A stretch of 64,000 bases of DNA from Gammaproteobacteria bacterium (lineage in GTDB: Bacteria > Pseudomonadota > Gammaproteobacteria > Steroidobacterales > Woeseiaceae). The DNA is taken from positions 62,001 to 126,000 of the forward strand of contig JAHZJK010000031.1 in assembly GCA_022600955.1 (NCBI GenBank), in the 5' to 3' direction. The notes beneath the pieces are model-generated. The model was not told the DNA's origin. It was given only the letters and a program-made list of their open reading frames with translations, and did no database searches. Positions 17,177 through 25,922 of this stretch are shown here, piece after piece. The translations under genes and the position numbers were made by a program. How positions within the stretch are numbered: the stretch's first letter is position 1; each line of letters opens with the position of its first letter.

Positions 17177-19714
17177 CTAGTTTCCGAACCGGTAATTGAA
17201 TTCAACGCCGATGTGACGTCCCTGCCGCATATCGCCAAAGAACGCACGTGGGAAGTTCGTTGAACATGCCTCGGCCGCGCAGAAGCCAGCCGGCGCTCCG
17301 GCATTGGTTGTGTCAACCTGACCGCCAAACAGCCCGCTCGCGTAAATGCTCAACAGTGGGTCCTGCAACCAGCGTGTCACCATTGATGGCGCATCTTCGT
17401 CGGTCAGGTTACGACCGTATACCTTTGCCGACCAGTTCTGGCCTGCAATACCAACCTGAAGATCAACGATCGAAGCTTCCGGTACCCATGCGAGGTTGTG
17501 CACCTGTACCGCTTTCTTGTCTTCGAATGAATAGCTCAAGTTGGCGAAGAATTCGCGATCACCGCCGATCCCGCGAGTGTAGTCAAGGTAAGCGCTGAAC
17601 TGATTCTTGGAGCTCAGTGGGAATTGATTACCGACGATCGAACCGTTACCCGAACCTTGCGGGTCGCTGCCGCTGCAAGCAACTGCGTCGTCGAGAATGC
17701 CGCCACCTGACGTCATCGTCCACTGGAAGTCGTCGCAACCCTGCGTGAACTCACTGTCAGCAAGCGCGTAAGTTGCACCGATCGTCGTGCTGTCATTCAA
17801 GGCAAACCGAGCCTCTAACTCTACGCCGAAAGTCTCGCCTGAGCCCTGGTTCGTCACTACGGATGTCAATGAGCCACTGCCGCCGTCAGCTAGTGGCGTT
17901 GTCAATTGAATGTTCTCCGCATCGATAAAGAAAACTGCAACATTGGCAACCATACGGCCATCAAGCAGGGTGTTTTTCAACCCAAGCTCAAAGTTGTCAG
18001 ACTCTTCCTGCTCATACGTGGTTGATTGCGGTACGAGATTCGCGCCGTCAGATCCAATGACGCCGCCGGGCTTGTAGCCTTTCGCGTATACGCCGTAGAG
18101 CATCGAATCATCACTGAGCGCGTAGTTAAACGTGAAACGCGGTGCGATTTCGTCAAATGTGTTTTCGAACGATTCCATAATATCGAATTCGTTACGGCCC
18201 TTCGTCTCCTCGAAGAATCGAAGCTCAAGAGAGGCCGACAAAGCATCGGAGAAATCGTGCTCGACAGAAGCAAAGATCGCGAAGTTATCTACGGTTTCCT
18301 TGCGCTCAACAGGATCAATGCCTGCAAACGTTATGTCACTGATCTCATGTTCCTGCTCGTAGTAGAACGCGCCGACCAACCAGCGTGTCGCGTTGTCGAC
18401 GGGAGACTGCAACCTTGCTTCAATCGAATAGTCGCTATATTCATCGCGACCCGAGGCACAAAACGTACATTCAACAGTGCCTGGAGCAGGATTCGGATTA
18501 AATGACTGGCCAAGGAAATTCACAGAGCTGTGGTCCGAGTCTGATCCGGTTTTTCGGTCTTCGTCACGAAATGTCGTGGAAGCAACGAATGCCCAGCCGT
18601 TCGACATTTCCATGTCCATTTTCAGGGATGTGATCGAAATGTCTCTGTCAACACCGGAAAATGCCAGGCCGTCGTTTTCGCTGTACGGGTCACCACCGGG
18701 GAAGAGTCCCGGTGGGAAAACGCCCGGAATATCGAACCCTGGCAGCGGCGAGTCCGGAATACCCGGAACGGTTACCGTCGTAATCGCAGGTCCATCATTC
18801 AATGCAACGGTATCGCCGGGACGCGTGATCTCGCCACAGTAGTACTGGTTGTTATTGCTGCTACCGGTCCATAACCAGGAGGCGTTGGAGCGCGTACCCG
18901 GTTGACAGTTATTCATTTCCGACGGCTGCAGGAAGAATGCCCTGGTGCCGTCCCGATCTTCCTGGTACGTCGTATTCAGGCTGAATGTCACGTTCTCACT
19001 CGGCATGAAATCGAGTCTGCCGCTGATCGAAGTTGTTTCCTCATCGCCAACCGTCTGACCTGTAACAACGTTCGTGTATTCACCGTCGTAACTGTAGAAG
19101 CGACCTGTCAGGCTACCAGCAAAGGTATCGCCCATGGGACCGCGGATCGTTGCGTATATATCCTGTTCACCATTTTCGCCAAAGCGCACCTTCGCGTCGC
19201 CACCAACCTCATCACCAACACCCTTGGTGATAAAATTGATCGCCCCCGAATACGTGTTTCGGCCATACAGTGCTGCTTGCGGGCCGCGAATAACTTCAAC
19301 GCGCTCGACGTTGGCAAGGTCCAGAGAAGACAGGTCGCCCGGGTAGTAGGTGCCATCGACAAAGTACGCGGCGCCGGACTCGACGCCGAACTGAACACCT
19401 GCCAATACGTTGCCCTGGCCACGAATAACGGGACGGTCAGTTGCGCGACCAAACGCTTTCGCGAAACTTAAACCGGGCGAAAACTTCGCGACGTCTTCTA
19501 TGCTGCGAATGCCTCGATTGGCAATTTCCTCAATTCCAAATGCGGATACCGCTACAGGTACGTCCTGCAACGACTCGTCCCGTTTTCGAGCAGATACGAT
19601 GATCTCCTCAAGCGCGGTTGAGGCGCCGTCTTGTGCAAGTGATGGCGCTGTTGCGAAAAAACCGGCTGTGGCAGCGACTGCCAATAACGCGGTAGAAAGC
19701 TTGGTCTTCATCAA
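17177..19714 (-). CDS. TonB-dependent outer-membrane receptor (first)
   Basis: 845 residues with a Sec leader ending near SLAQDG. The TonB box and plug start read EEIIVSARKRDESLQDVP. The plug domain runs to about 170 and contains RVEVIRGPQAALYGRNTYSGAINF. A 22-strand-type barrel fills the rest and ends in GVEFNYRFGN. It belongs to the large family that imports siderophores, vitamins, or in catabolic islands bulky or sparingly soluble substrates by energised transport. AGGGGGA precedes the ATG. Two tandem operator copies (sites C1 and C2) lie upstream, and LeuCD genes lie downstream. No iron-regulation box was recognised, which favours substrate uptake over iron transport. Confidence 0.93.
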   Translation of the reverse strand: MMKTKLSTALLAVAATAGFFATAPSLAQDGASTALEEIIVSARKRDESLQDVPVAVSAFGIEEIANRGIRSIEDVAKFSPGLSFAKAFGRATDRPVIRGQGNVLAGVQFGVESGAAYFVDGTYYPGDLSSLDLANVERVEVIRGPQAALYGRNTYSGAINFITKGVGDEVGGDAKVRFGENGEQDIYATIRGPMGDTFAGSLTGRFYSYDGEYTNVVTGQTVGDEETTSISGRLDFMPSENVTFSLNTTYQEDRDGTRAFFLQPSEMNNCQPGTRSNASWLWTGSSNNNQYYCGEITRPGDTVALNDGPAITTVTVPGIPDSPLPGFDIPGVFPPGLFPGGDPYSENDGLAFSGVDRDISITSLKMDMEMSNGWAFVASTTFRDEDRKTGSDSDHSSVNFLGQSFNPNPAPGTVECTFCASGRDEYSDYSIEARLQSPVDNATRWLVGAFYYEQEHEISDITFAGIDPVERKETVDNFAIFASVEHDFSDALSASLELRFFEETKGRNEFDIMESFENTFDEIAPRFTFNYALSDDSMLYGVYAKGYKPGGVIGSDGANLVPQSTTYEQEESDNFELGLKNTLLDGRMVANVAVFFIDAENIQLTTPLADGGSGSLTSVVTNQGSGETFGVELEARFALNDSTTIGATYALADSEFTQGCDDFQWTMTSGGGILDDAVACSGSDPQGSGNGSIVGNQFPLSSKNQFSAYLDYTRGIGGDREFFANLSYSFEDKKAVQVHNLAWVPEASIVDLQVGIAGQNWSAKVYGRNLTDEDAPSMVTRWLQDPLLSIYASGLFGGQVDTTNAGAPAGFCAAEACSTNFPRAFFGDMRQGRHIGVEFNYRFGN

Positions 19715-19763
19715 GTTGTCCCCCTGAATACGGATTTATCGTTGTCGGTCTATGCCGATGATG

Positions 19764-19781
19764 CTAATAATATAACAATAA
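19764..19781 (-). promoter_or_regulatory. Shared island operator, site C1
   Basis: On the minus strand TTATTGTTATATTATTAG, one of the best matches to the consensus. It lies 50 bp upstream of the TonB receptor start, in the divergent region with the CpeT-like gene. It is in the same orientation as site C2, 22 bp away start to start, about two helical turns, so two dimers could bind side by side. Confidence 0.6.
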
Positions 19782-19785
19782 GGAC

Positions 19786-19803
19786 TTAAAAGTATAACAA
19801 TAG
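19786..19803 (-). promoter_or_regulatory. Shared island operator, site C2
   Basis: On the minus strand CTATTGTTATACTTTTAA, 20 bp before the CpeT-like gene's ATG. The left half is perfect and the right half is weaker. On the plus strand it is followed by GCACTTTAAAGG, closely resembling the GTACTTTACGG that follows site D. Confidence 0.57.
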
Positions 19804-19822
19804 CACTTTAAAGGTAGCAGTC

Positions 19823-20719
19823 ATGCGTAAGATACTGAAAGTAATGGCATATACTCACGCTGCGGTGATCGCAGTCATGTACTTCTGCGGGACCGCATTT
19901 GCGCAGGGTGAGGACAGCACCCCGTATGAGCGCGACCTGCAGGTGATAGCAACGCTGCTGGAAGGGGGCTTCGACAACGCCAACCAGGCGTACTTCGACA
20001 GTCGTGTTCGTCGCGAGCCGTTGCATAAGCGATTGCATATCGATGTGGGTCCGGCGGAAATTATCCAGTCCGGCGAACGTCTGTATCCCGTAAAGGGCTA
20101 CTGGAGTGGAGCGGCGGACACGTTGGCTTTTGAGCAAACCTGGGCGCTGTCGGCAAATCCGGCAAGCCAGTCCGTGCTGATGCGCGTCGTGAACAATGGC
20201 GCACCTGGCTATTGCGATCTGCTCTGGCGGCGAGAGGCGGCGCAGTTCAGGGCAAGCGCAGAAAACTGCCAGATCGGTCCGCGTGAAGTAGTATTGAGCG
20301 ATCGCCAGCTGTGGATCACGCTGAGTGACAGCAGCGGCAGTGACTACCAGTTGCACAGGATTCGAAACTTTGAATGCTATGCGGACATTCCGGGAGTTGG
20401 CGGCGGTCGTGCCGAGCCCTACGATCGCTATGACGGCTTCAGGATTCACGATCAGGGCGATGCAGCCTGGTTTACGTCGAAAGAAGGCCGCGAGCTCGGT
20501 ATTAGCCTGTTTCTGGTTGACTGGCCAATTAACAATTATGAGGGCGTATTCTCGCGTGATTCGTTCGTCATCTACGTGAGCGAAAAAATCGACGGCGAAC
20601 GCAGGGAGCTTGGCTATGCGTTTACGGTTCCAGATGCGGACCGCATTGGCATTAACCTCAAATGGATGTTGGCGAGCTGCTTCATAAAGTCCAACCAATT
20701 CGAAATACCGTCAATGTAA
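19823..20719 (+). CDS. Secreted CpcT/CpeT-like protein (divergent paralogue)
   Basis: 298 residues with a Sec leader ending about CGTAFAQ. The mature part follows the CpcT/CpeT pattern: an N-terminal LLEGGFDNANQAYFD segment, and YCDLLWRREAAQFRA followed by a cysteine, which matches PGCDVWW...C in the clearer paralogue at 31049. CpcT/CpeT proteins of cyanobacteria have a lipocalin-like barrel and attach bilins to phycobiliprotein cysteines. In a non-phototroph the fold more likely binds a hydrophobic ligand in the periplasm. It diverges from the TonB receptor gene under sites C1/C2. Assignment to the family is moderately sure; function is unknown. Confidence 0.62.
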   Translation: MRKILKVMAYTHAAVIAVMYFCGTAFAQGEDSTPYERDLQVIATLLEGGFDNANQAYFDSRVRREPLHKRLHIDVGPAEIIQSGERLYPVKGYWSGAADTLAFEQTWALSANPASQSVLMRVVNNGAPGYCDLLWRREAAQFRASAENCQIGPREVVLSDRQLWITLSDSSGSDYQLHRIRNFECYADIPGVGGGRAEPYDRYDGFRIHDQGDAAWFTSKEGRELGISLFLVDWPINNYEGVFSRDSFVIYVSEKIDGERRELGYAFTVPDADRIGINLKWMLASCFIKSNQFEIPSM

Positions 20720-20724
20720 ACGTC

Positions 20725-21285
20725 ATGAGTCGACTTCAACCCTTAGAGATTGACGAGCTCACGGCAGCGCAGCGCCGCGAGCTGGATCGTGCAGAAGAGT
20801 TGCTGGGATTTGTTCCGAATGATGCGTTGATCATTGCGCGGAGTCCTGCGTTGATGAGCGCACTCGGCGCTTTGGTTGCAGCGGTCTATGCGCCCGGCAA
20901 GGTCGACCCAGGCTTGAAGCGCCTGCTGGGGCTAATGACGAGCAGTGCCGCGGGTTGTGAGTATTGTGTAGCTCACACGGCATTCACCAGCCAGCGACAT
21001 GGCGTTGACCCGGCGAAGCTCTCAGCAATCTGGGACTTTGAGACAAGTGACGAGTTTTCGGTTGCCGAGAAACAGGCTTTACGCATTGCATTACATGCAG
21101 GTCAGTCACCAAACGGTGTTAGCGATGAGATGTTCGCGGCGCTGGGCAAGTATTTTGATGCCGATGCGCAGGTTGAAATTGTCGCCGTAATAGCGATGTT
21201 CGGCTTTCTGAATCGCTGGAATTCAACCCTGGCGACGGATGTTGAGGCACGTCCGGCCGATGCTGCTGAGCTTATTCGTCGCTGA
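20725..21285 (+). CDS. Carboxymuconolactone decarboxylase (CMD/AhpD-like) family protein
   Basis: 186 residues from ATG 20725; an in-frame upstream start at 20662 would overlap the previous gene and has no ribosome site. The AhpD-type redox and proton-relay motif is present as Cys78-x2-Cys81-x2-His84 in GCEYCVAHTAF. CMD-fold proteins are either decarboxylases in aromatic ring-cleavage pathways or thiol peroxidase-type reductases. The CxxC with a following His points to the AhpD-like redox group. It follows the CpeT-like gene by 5 bp. Its end overlaps the convergent reductase gene by 14 bp. Confidence 0.85.
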   Translation: MSRLQPLEIDELTAAQRRELDRAEELLGFVPNDALIIARSPALMSALGALVAAVYAPGKVDPGLKRLLGLMTSSAAGCEYCVAHTAFTSQRHGVDPAKLSAIWDFETSDEFSVAEKQALRIALHAGQSPNGVSDEMFAALGKYFDADAQVEIVAVIAMFGFLNRWNSTLATDVEARPADAAELIRR

Positions 21286-22273
21286 CGACAACGATGGCTT
21301 TGCCGACATTCTGTCCGTGCATCAGGCGCGAGAATGCTTCTGGTGCGTTTGCAAGCCCCGGCGTCCTGTCCTCCAGATACTGAATCTTGCCCTCACGTAG
21401 CCATTGGCTGACGTGCTGCACCATTTCATCACGCAGGTCTTCGTGATCGTAGACCACCATTCCGCGTACGGTTGCGCGCGCCTTGATAATGAATGCAGGA
21501 TTTGGGCCCGGTGGCATCTCCGTCGTGTTGTATTGCGCCATCAAGCCACACAAGACGACACGCGCCCCAAGGGATAGCCGCTCCATCGCCGCCTGCAGCA
21601 TGTCGCCGCCGACATTGTCAAAATACACATCAATTCCATCCGGGCAGACTCGATCAAGCTCCTGACGCAGTTCACCGGACTTATAGCTGACCACATCATC
21701 AAAACCGGCAACGTTCGTGACCCACGCGCATTTTTCCGCTGCGCCGGCAATCCCCACAACACGGCATCCTTTTATCTTTGCGATCTGGCCGACAAGCGAG
21801 CCGACCGCTCCGGACGCAGCAGAGACCAGCACAGTGTCGCCTGCTTTGGGTTCAGCCAGCCGCAACAAGCCCGCATAGGCAGTCAGACCCGGCATGCCGA
21901 GGATGCCGAGAAATGTCGACAAGGGGCCGACGCTCGTGTCTATTTTGCGTGCCGCGTCGCCACTGACCACAGGGTGAGACTGCCAGCCGCTGTGTGCGGC
22001 GACGATATCGCCGGCAGTGAATGCGGGGTGCTCTGAAGCGATAACCCGACTGATTGCTTCACCTGCCATCAGGTCGCCAGGCAGAATTGCGCCCGACAGG
22101 TGGCGGCCGCTGATCCGCCCGCGCAGATACGGGTCGAGAGAAAGGTATACAGTCTCGCATTGCAGCTCGCCGTCACCGGCGGCAGCAATGGGTGCGCTTG
22201 CCAATTCAAAGTCGGCGGCGACAGGTACACCGTCGCTCTGTCGTTTCAGTAGTACTTGAGTGTTTTCGGTCAC
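21272..22273 (-). CDS. NADP-dependent medium-chain oxidoreductase, double-bond reductase type (first)
   Basis: 333 residues starting at GTG 22273. The zinc-free medium-chain (MDR) pattern of 2-alkenal or prostaglandin reductases is clear: YLSLDPYLRGRISG, LGMPGLTAYAGLL, the nucleotide-binding SAASGAVGSLVGQIAKIKGC, and CPDGIDVYFDNVGGDMLQ. These enzymes reduce an activated C=C bond with NADPH in the cytosol. It shares a divergent promoter region and operator site D with the flavoprotein gene. A homologue with the same motifs lies at 28502, so the pathway may need two ene-reductions or two substrate forms. Confidence 0.9.
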   Translation of the reverse strand: MTENTQVLLKRQSDGVPVAADFELASAPIAAAGDGELQCETVYLSLDPYLRGRISGRHLSGAILPGDLMAGEAISRVIASEHPAFTAGDIVAAHSGWQSHPVVSGDAARKIDTSVGPLSTFLGILGMPGLTAYAGLLRLAEPKAGDTVLVSAASGAVGSLVGQIAKIKGCRVVGIAGAAEKCAWVTNVAGFDDVVSYKSGELRQELDRVCPDGIDVYFDNVGGDMLQAAMERLSLGARVVLCGLMAQYNTTEMPPGPNPAFIIKARATVRGMVVYDHEDLRDEMVQHVSQWLREGKIQYLEDRTPGLANAPEAFSRLMHGQNVGKAIVVVSDE

Positions 22274-22305
22274 GGCGTCAGATCTCTTGGCACGGGGCAG
22301 CTGAT

Positions 22306-22323
22306 ATAATGATATATTAATAG
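22306..22323 (-). promoter_or_regulatory. Shared island operator, site D (overlaps a TATAAT box)
   Basis: On the minus strand CTATTAATATATCATTAT; the core differs from TTGTTATA at two bases but both flanks fit. It covers most of a TATAAT at 22305-22310 in the divergent region between the double-bond reductase and the flavoprotein genes. A bound protein would block that promoter. Confidence 0.48.
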
Positions 22324-22343
22324 TACTTTACGGAGGCGAAGTT

Positions 22344-23900
22344 TTGCTAGAACAATTATCCGCCGTAGTTGGGCAAAGTCATGTCCTTACTGATGAGGCC
22401 AGCTGCGTCCTGTATGCGCAGGATGTTTATACGAAGAGTCTGCCAGCGCTCGCAGTTGTGCAGCCTGCGGATACCCGGGAGCTTGCCGAAATCGTCGCAG
22501 CGATCACGGGCGCGGGCAATGCTGTAATCGCGCGCGGAGGCGGCATGTCGTATACCTCCGGCTATGTTCCCAGCGAAGAAGGCAGCGTTATTGTTGATAC
22601 GCAGCGCATGAACCAGGTGCTGGAAATCAATGAACGCGATATGTACGTGACCGTTCAGGCGGGCTGTAGCTGGAAAGATCTGGGCGCGGCGCTGCAGGGC
22701 ACTGGCTTGCGGACGCCATTCTGGGGCACATTGTCTGGCATTCATGCAACAGTTGGCGGTGGTGCATCTCAGAACAGTATTTTCTGGGGGTCCGGTCGCC
22801 ACGGGACAGCTGCTGACTCAATTGTCTCGCTCGATGTTGTACTGGCAGATGGCACAGTTGTTTCGACCGGCGCAAATGCGGCGGCCGGAGCATCGCCCTT
22901 TTTTCGCCACTACGGACCTGATCTCACGGGCTTGTTTTGTTGTGACACCGGCGCACTTGGGATCAAGGCAACGGTCACGATGCGACTTGTTCCCGAACTG
23001 GACCATCGGGAGTCCCTGTCTTTCGATTTTGCTGATTACTCGTGCCTGATTGCAGTAATGAGCGAAATCTCTCGGCGCGGTATCGCTGACGAGTGCTTCG
23101 CATTCGACCCGCATTTGCAGACCGTGCGAATGCAGCGCGAAAGCCTGATGAATGACGTCAAGAAATTTGCAGGCGTACTGAAGCATGCCGGCTCATTAGT
23201 CGGCGCACTCAAAGATGGTGCCAAGGTAGCGATAGCCGGCCGCGGCTTCATGAAGGATGTGCAGTATTCACTTCACATCATGATTGAGGAGCGCGTTGCG
23301 GAAGCTGCGAAATCTGGGGCCGCCGAAGTGCGCGAGATATGTCACGCGCATGGCGGCGTTGAAATCGAAAACAGTATTCCGAAAATCCTGCGGGCGAATC
23401 CGTTCATGCCGTTAAACAATATGGTTGGCCCAAACGGTGAACGCTGGGTACCCGTACATACAATTCTGCCGCATTCGAAGGCCGATCAGGCAATGAATCA
23501 GGTGCTGGCGCTATTCGAGAAGCACGATGCGCTGATGGAGCAGCATGGGATTGGCTACGGAATACTGCTGGCAACGATCGCGAACAATGGTTTTGTCATT
23601 GAGCCCGTGTTCTTTTCGCCCGATGAGCTCAATGAGATTCATCGCGCGACTGTCGAAGATAGCGTACTCAAAAAAATGTCCGGTTTCGCGGCGAACCTTG
23701 ATGTCCGGGAAGCCGTCGGGGAAATTCGCAGGCAGCTGATCGACGTGTTCCAGAGTGCGGGAGGCGTACATATGCAGATCGGTAAGTCGTACCCATACCG
23801 CAGCAGCTTGCGCCCGGAATCCTGGCGAATTATCGAAACGCTGAAGCAGTCACTTGATCCGGATAGCCGAATGAATCCAGGCTCTCTCGGCCTGGACTAG
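22344..23900 (+). CDS. FAD-binding oxidoreductase (VAO/GlcD type)
   Basis: 518 residues starting at TTG 22344 eight bases after a CGGAGG site. The FAD_binding_4 domain covers about 30-210, with AVIARGGGMSYTSGYVPSEEGSVIVD for pyrophosphate binding and HATVGGGASQNSIFWGSGRHGTAAD. A C-terminal substrate/cap domain follows and ends in SLDPDSRMNPGSLGLD. Members oxidise alpha-hydroxy acids, phenolic alcohols or sugars, or demethylate aromatic ethers. It is transcribed alone from the site D region. The last 4 bp overlap the convergent amidase gene. Whether the flavin is covalently bound cannot be judged here. Confidence 0.88.
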   Translation: MLEQLSAVVGQSHVLTDEASCVLYAQDVYTKSLPALAVVQPADTRELAEIVAAITGAGNAVIARGGGMSYTSGYVPSEEGSVIVDTQRMNQVLEINERDMYVTVQAGCSWKDLGAALQGTGLRTPFWGTLSGIHATVGGGASQNSIFWGSGRHGTAADSIVSLDVVLADGTVVSTGANAAAGASPFFRHYGPDLTGLFCCDTGALGIKATVTMRLVPELDHRESLSFDFADYSCLIAVMSEISRRGIADECFAFDPHLQTVRMQRESLMNDVKKFAGVLKHAGSLVGALKDGAKVAIAGRGFMKDVQYSLHIMIEERVAEAAKSGAAEVREICHAHGGVEIENSIPKILRANPFMPLNNMVGPNGERWVPVHTILPHSKADQAMNQVLALFEKHDALMEQHGIGYGILLATIANNGFVIEPVFFSPDELNEIHRATVEDSVLKKMSGFAANLDVREAVGEIRRQLIDVFQSAGGVHMQIGKSYPYRSSLRPESWRIIETLKQSLDPDSRMNPGSLGLD

Positions 23901-24943
23901 ATCAAGCCGTCGTCCCTGAGTTTTTCTATAGTCGCGCGCTGTGTCTCGATGAAGTGTGAGCGGTCAGGGATACCTGCCTCTCCGTTGTCATCGAGCAGTG
24001 AGTTTGCGGGATAGAAGCTGGTGTCCCCGTATGCTGCGGCGAACAACTCCAGGCGTTGCCGTGCGAAGTAGTTTGGCATTCCAGGTTTGGCCCGAGTCGC
24101 TCGCAGCGCCGGCAGATCAATTTCAGCGTGCGCGACCATCGTCTCACCGCTATCGGCTTCGACCATGACCCGGCCTTTGTAGTCCACTATTTTCGACATG
24201 CCATCGACGGACTGTGCAGGTATTCCCTCACCGTGGACCCCGGCCGTATTGGCTGAGACGACGTAGACGAGATTTTCGACGGCACGTGCGCGGCGCGCGA
24301 TTTCTTTCGGCGTCATTAGCGGGCTGGCCACCTCGCTGGTAGAGTGCAGGATAATTTCCGCGCCCCTCAATGCGTGAGCGCGCGTGATTTCAGGAAACAG
24401 AATTTCCTCTGAGGCGCAGCAGGCGAGTCTTCCGATTTCAGTATCGGCTACTGGGAAGACTGCATCCAGCCCATAGAGATTGAGGTACTTTTCCCAGACA
24501 TCGTGTGGTGTCGGCGCGAACATTGAGATGAGCCGCCGGTAACGGAGAATCACGTTGCCTGATGGCTCAATGATGAAACACACCTGGAAGTAGTAGCCTG
24601 GAAAGTTTGCATCCGTTTCGTACGCATTGCCGGCCAGCCAGATATTGTGCTTTTGTGCGACGGCGCTGAGGGCGTCGTACTCCGGGCCGCCGACCTGAAT
24701 GGCGGCTTTGTCGGCCCAGCTGTCGATCGTTTCACCAACCGGGTAACCTGTCATGAAATACTCAGGCAGAACAACCAGTCGAAGGGACGGGCCAGTCAAT
24801 ACGAACGAGCCGCGGATCTGCTCATCGATTCGGTCAATAGCCGCAAGCATTGCTGTACGCGCAGCGCCCTTGTCGACATTGTTAACGGCATCGCAACGCG
24901 TTTGCAGTGCGAGTGCTGTATAGCGTTCAATCGGCCCGGTCAT
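23897..24943 (-). CDS. Nitrilase-superfamily carbon-nitrogen hydrolase with atypical catalytic lysine site
   Basis: 348 residues, similar in layout to aliphatic amidases. Glu61 in LPEYFMTGYP is the general base. The nucleophile is most likely Cys176 in GRLACCASEE, followed by FPEITRAHALRGAEIIL. The usual catalytic lysine of the YRK motif is replaced: the stretch reads RYRRLISM with Arg137 at that place. Family members hydrolyse linear amides or nitriles, which suits a half-amide made by cyclic-imide opening. It is the last gene of the nine-gene leftward operon and starts 2 bp after the DUF1330 gene. Activity may be altered by the Lys to Arg change. Confidence 0.83.
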   Translation of the reverse strand: MTGPIERYTALALQTRCDAVNNVDKGAARTAMLAAIDRIDEQIRGSFVLTGPSLRLVVLPEYFMTGYPVGETIDSWADKAAIQVGGPEYDALSAVAQKHNIWLAGNAYETDANFPGYYFQVCFIIEPSGNVILRYRRLISMFAPTPHDVWEKYLNLYGLDAVFPVADTEIGRLACCASEEILFPEITRAHALRGAEIILHSTSEVASPLMTPKEIARRARAVENLVYVVSANTAGVHGEGIPAQSVDGMSKIVDYKGRVMVEADSGETMVAHAEIDLPALRATRAKPGMPNYFARQRLELFAAAYGDTSFYPANSLLDDNGEAGIPDRSHFIETQRATIEKLRDDGLI

Positions 24944-24945
24944 AT

Positions 24946-25239
24946 TCAGTCACCTGTAATTTCGACGAGATATACGTCAACTTCCGCTGCGCCATCGCGG
25001 TACTTTTTTACTGCCTCGTACTCGGGTGAATTCCAGAAGGTTCGAGCTGCTTCCATCGACGGCCACTCTGATACGACAATCTTTCGATTGTCAGGCTTGC
25101 CTTCAAGTTGTTCAACTGCCGCACGCATGCAGCGATAGCGACCACCGAACTGCGTAATCAATTCCGGCGTACGCTTCGCGTATTCCATGAACTGTTGTGG
25201 ATCGGTGATATCCGCTTGTATGAACATAAATGCACCCAT
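24946..25239 (-). CDS. DUF1330 family small protein
   Basis: 97 residues of the dimeric alpha-beta barrel type. MFIQADITDPQQFMEYAK, then IVVSEWPSMEAARTFWNSPEY, is the standard DUF1330 pattern. Function of the family is unknown; the fold resembles monooxygenases of the ABM type and small isomerases. It is co-transcribed between a membrane protein gene and the amidase gene, with a 20-bp and a 2-bp gap. AGGAGG-like sequence precedes its ATG (GGAGGACAAC on the minus strand). Confidence 0.86.
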   Translation of the reverse strand: MGAFMFIQADITDPQQFMEYAKRTPELITQFGGRYRCMRAAVEQLEGKPDNRKIVVSEWPSMEAARTFWNSPEYEAVKKYRDGAAEVDVYLVEITGD

Positions 25240-25259
25240 GTTGTCCTCCTGGATCTAGT

Positions 25260-25922
25260 CTAGATAAGGTGAATTCCCAGCGCCGCGCTGGCAATCAGTC
25301 CGGCCCAGATAGTGACGACAAACGGCCGCGTGCCGGCGAGGCTTGCGCGGATTGCGGCGTTGTCAGAATCGTCCGCCTGGCCTCGTGCCAGATTGGCAAA
25401 TGCCGGACCGAAAGGCTTGAGCTTGATTCGTACAATCAGTCCGCACCCGACCAGGCCGCCGAAAATCATCAGTTTTGCCGCAAGCCAATACGGCATGAGC
25501 GGCTCCGAGGTCAGAAGTGATATAGCCCCCGCAGCAATCAGGCCCAACGCCAGCGTGATGCGAAAGAAGAAGTCAAAAACCGTCAGCATGGCCTTGCCTT
25601 TGCTCTGCGCGGCTGCATGCAGGGTGATGACCATCGTCAACCAGGCGGCGCCCATAAGCCAGATCAACGCCATGGTTGTGGCACTCAGGTTCAGAACGCC
25701 GAGTTTCCACGCAAGGTGAGTGCCGAGCGGCAGCATCAACGTCATGCAGATGCGTGGTGCCTGATCCAGCGCGAACAGAATCTTGGCGGTCGCCACACGC
25801 ACGTCGGTTGAGCGGTTTGCATCGGCGACAAAGTAACTGGAATAAAACACACCGAGGTCGCCGCCGAGCCAGTAGGCGAAACCAAGAATGTGCAATAGCT
25901 TGATCAGAAGGTATTCATTCAT
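25260..25922 (-). CDS. Four- to six-helix membrane protein with K-x2-H-x5-WLGG motif
   Basis: 220 residues with several hydrophobic segments. The first helix carries LIKLLHILGFAYWLGGDLGVF and the second region LPLGTHLAWKLG. The same pattern occurs in the protein at 37630. Conserved membrane histidines next to a WxGG turn are reminiscent of CopD/DUF2269-like and haem-carrying small membrane proteins. A b-type haem or quinone-linked role is possible but not shown. It lies in the leftward operon and overlaps the hydrolase gene by 4 bp. Confidence 0.72.
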   Translation of the reverse strand: MNEYLLIKLLHILGFAYWLGGDLGVFYSSYFVADANRSTDVRVATAKILFALDQAPRICMTLMLPLGTHLAWKLGVLNLSATTMALIWLMGAAWLTMVITLHAAAQSKGKAMLTVFDFFFRITLALGLIAAGAISLLTSEPLMPYWLAAKLMIFGGLVGCGLIVRIKLKPFGPAFANLARGQADDSDNAAIRASLAGTRPFVVTIWAGLIASAALGIHLI

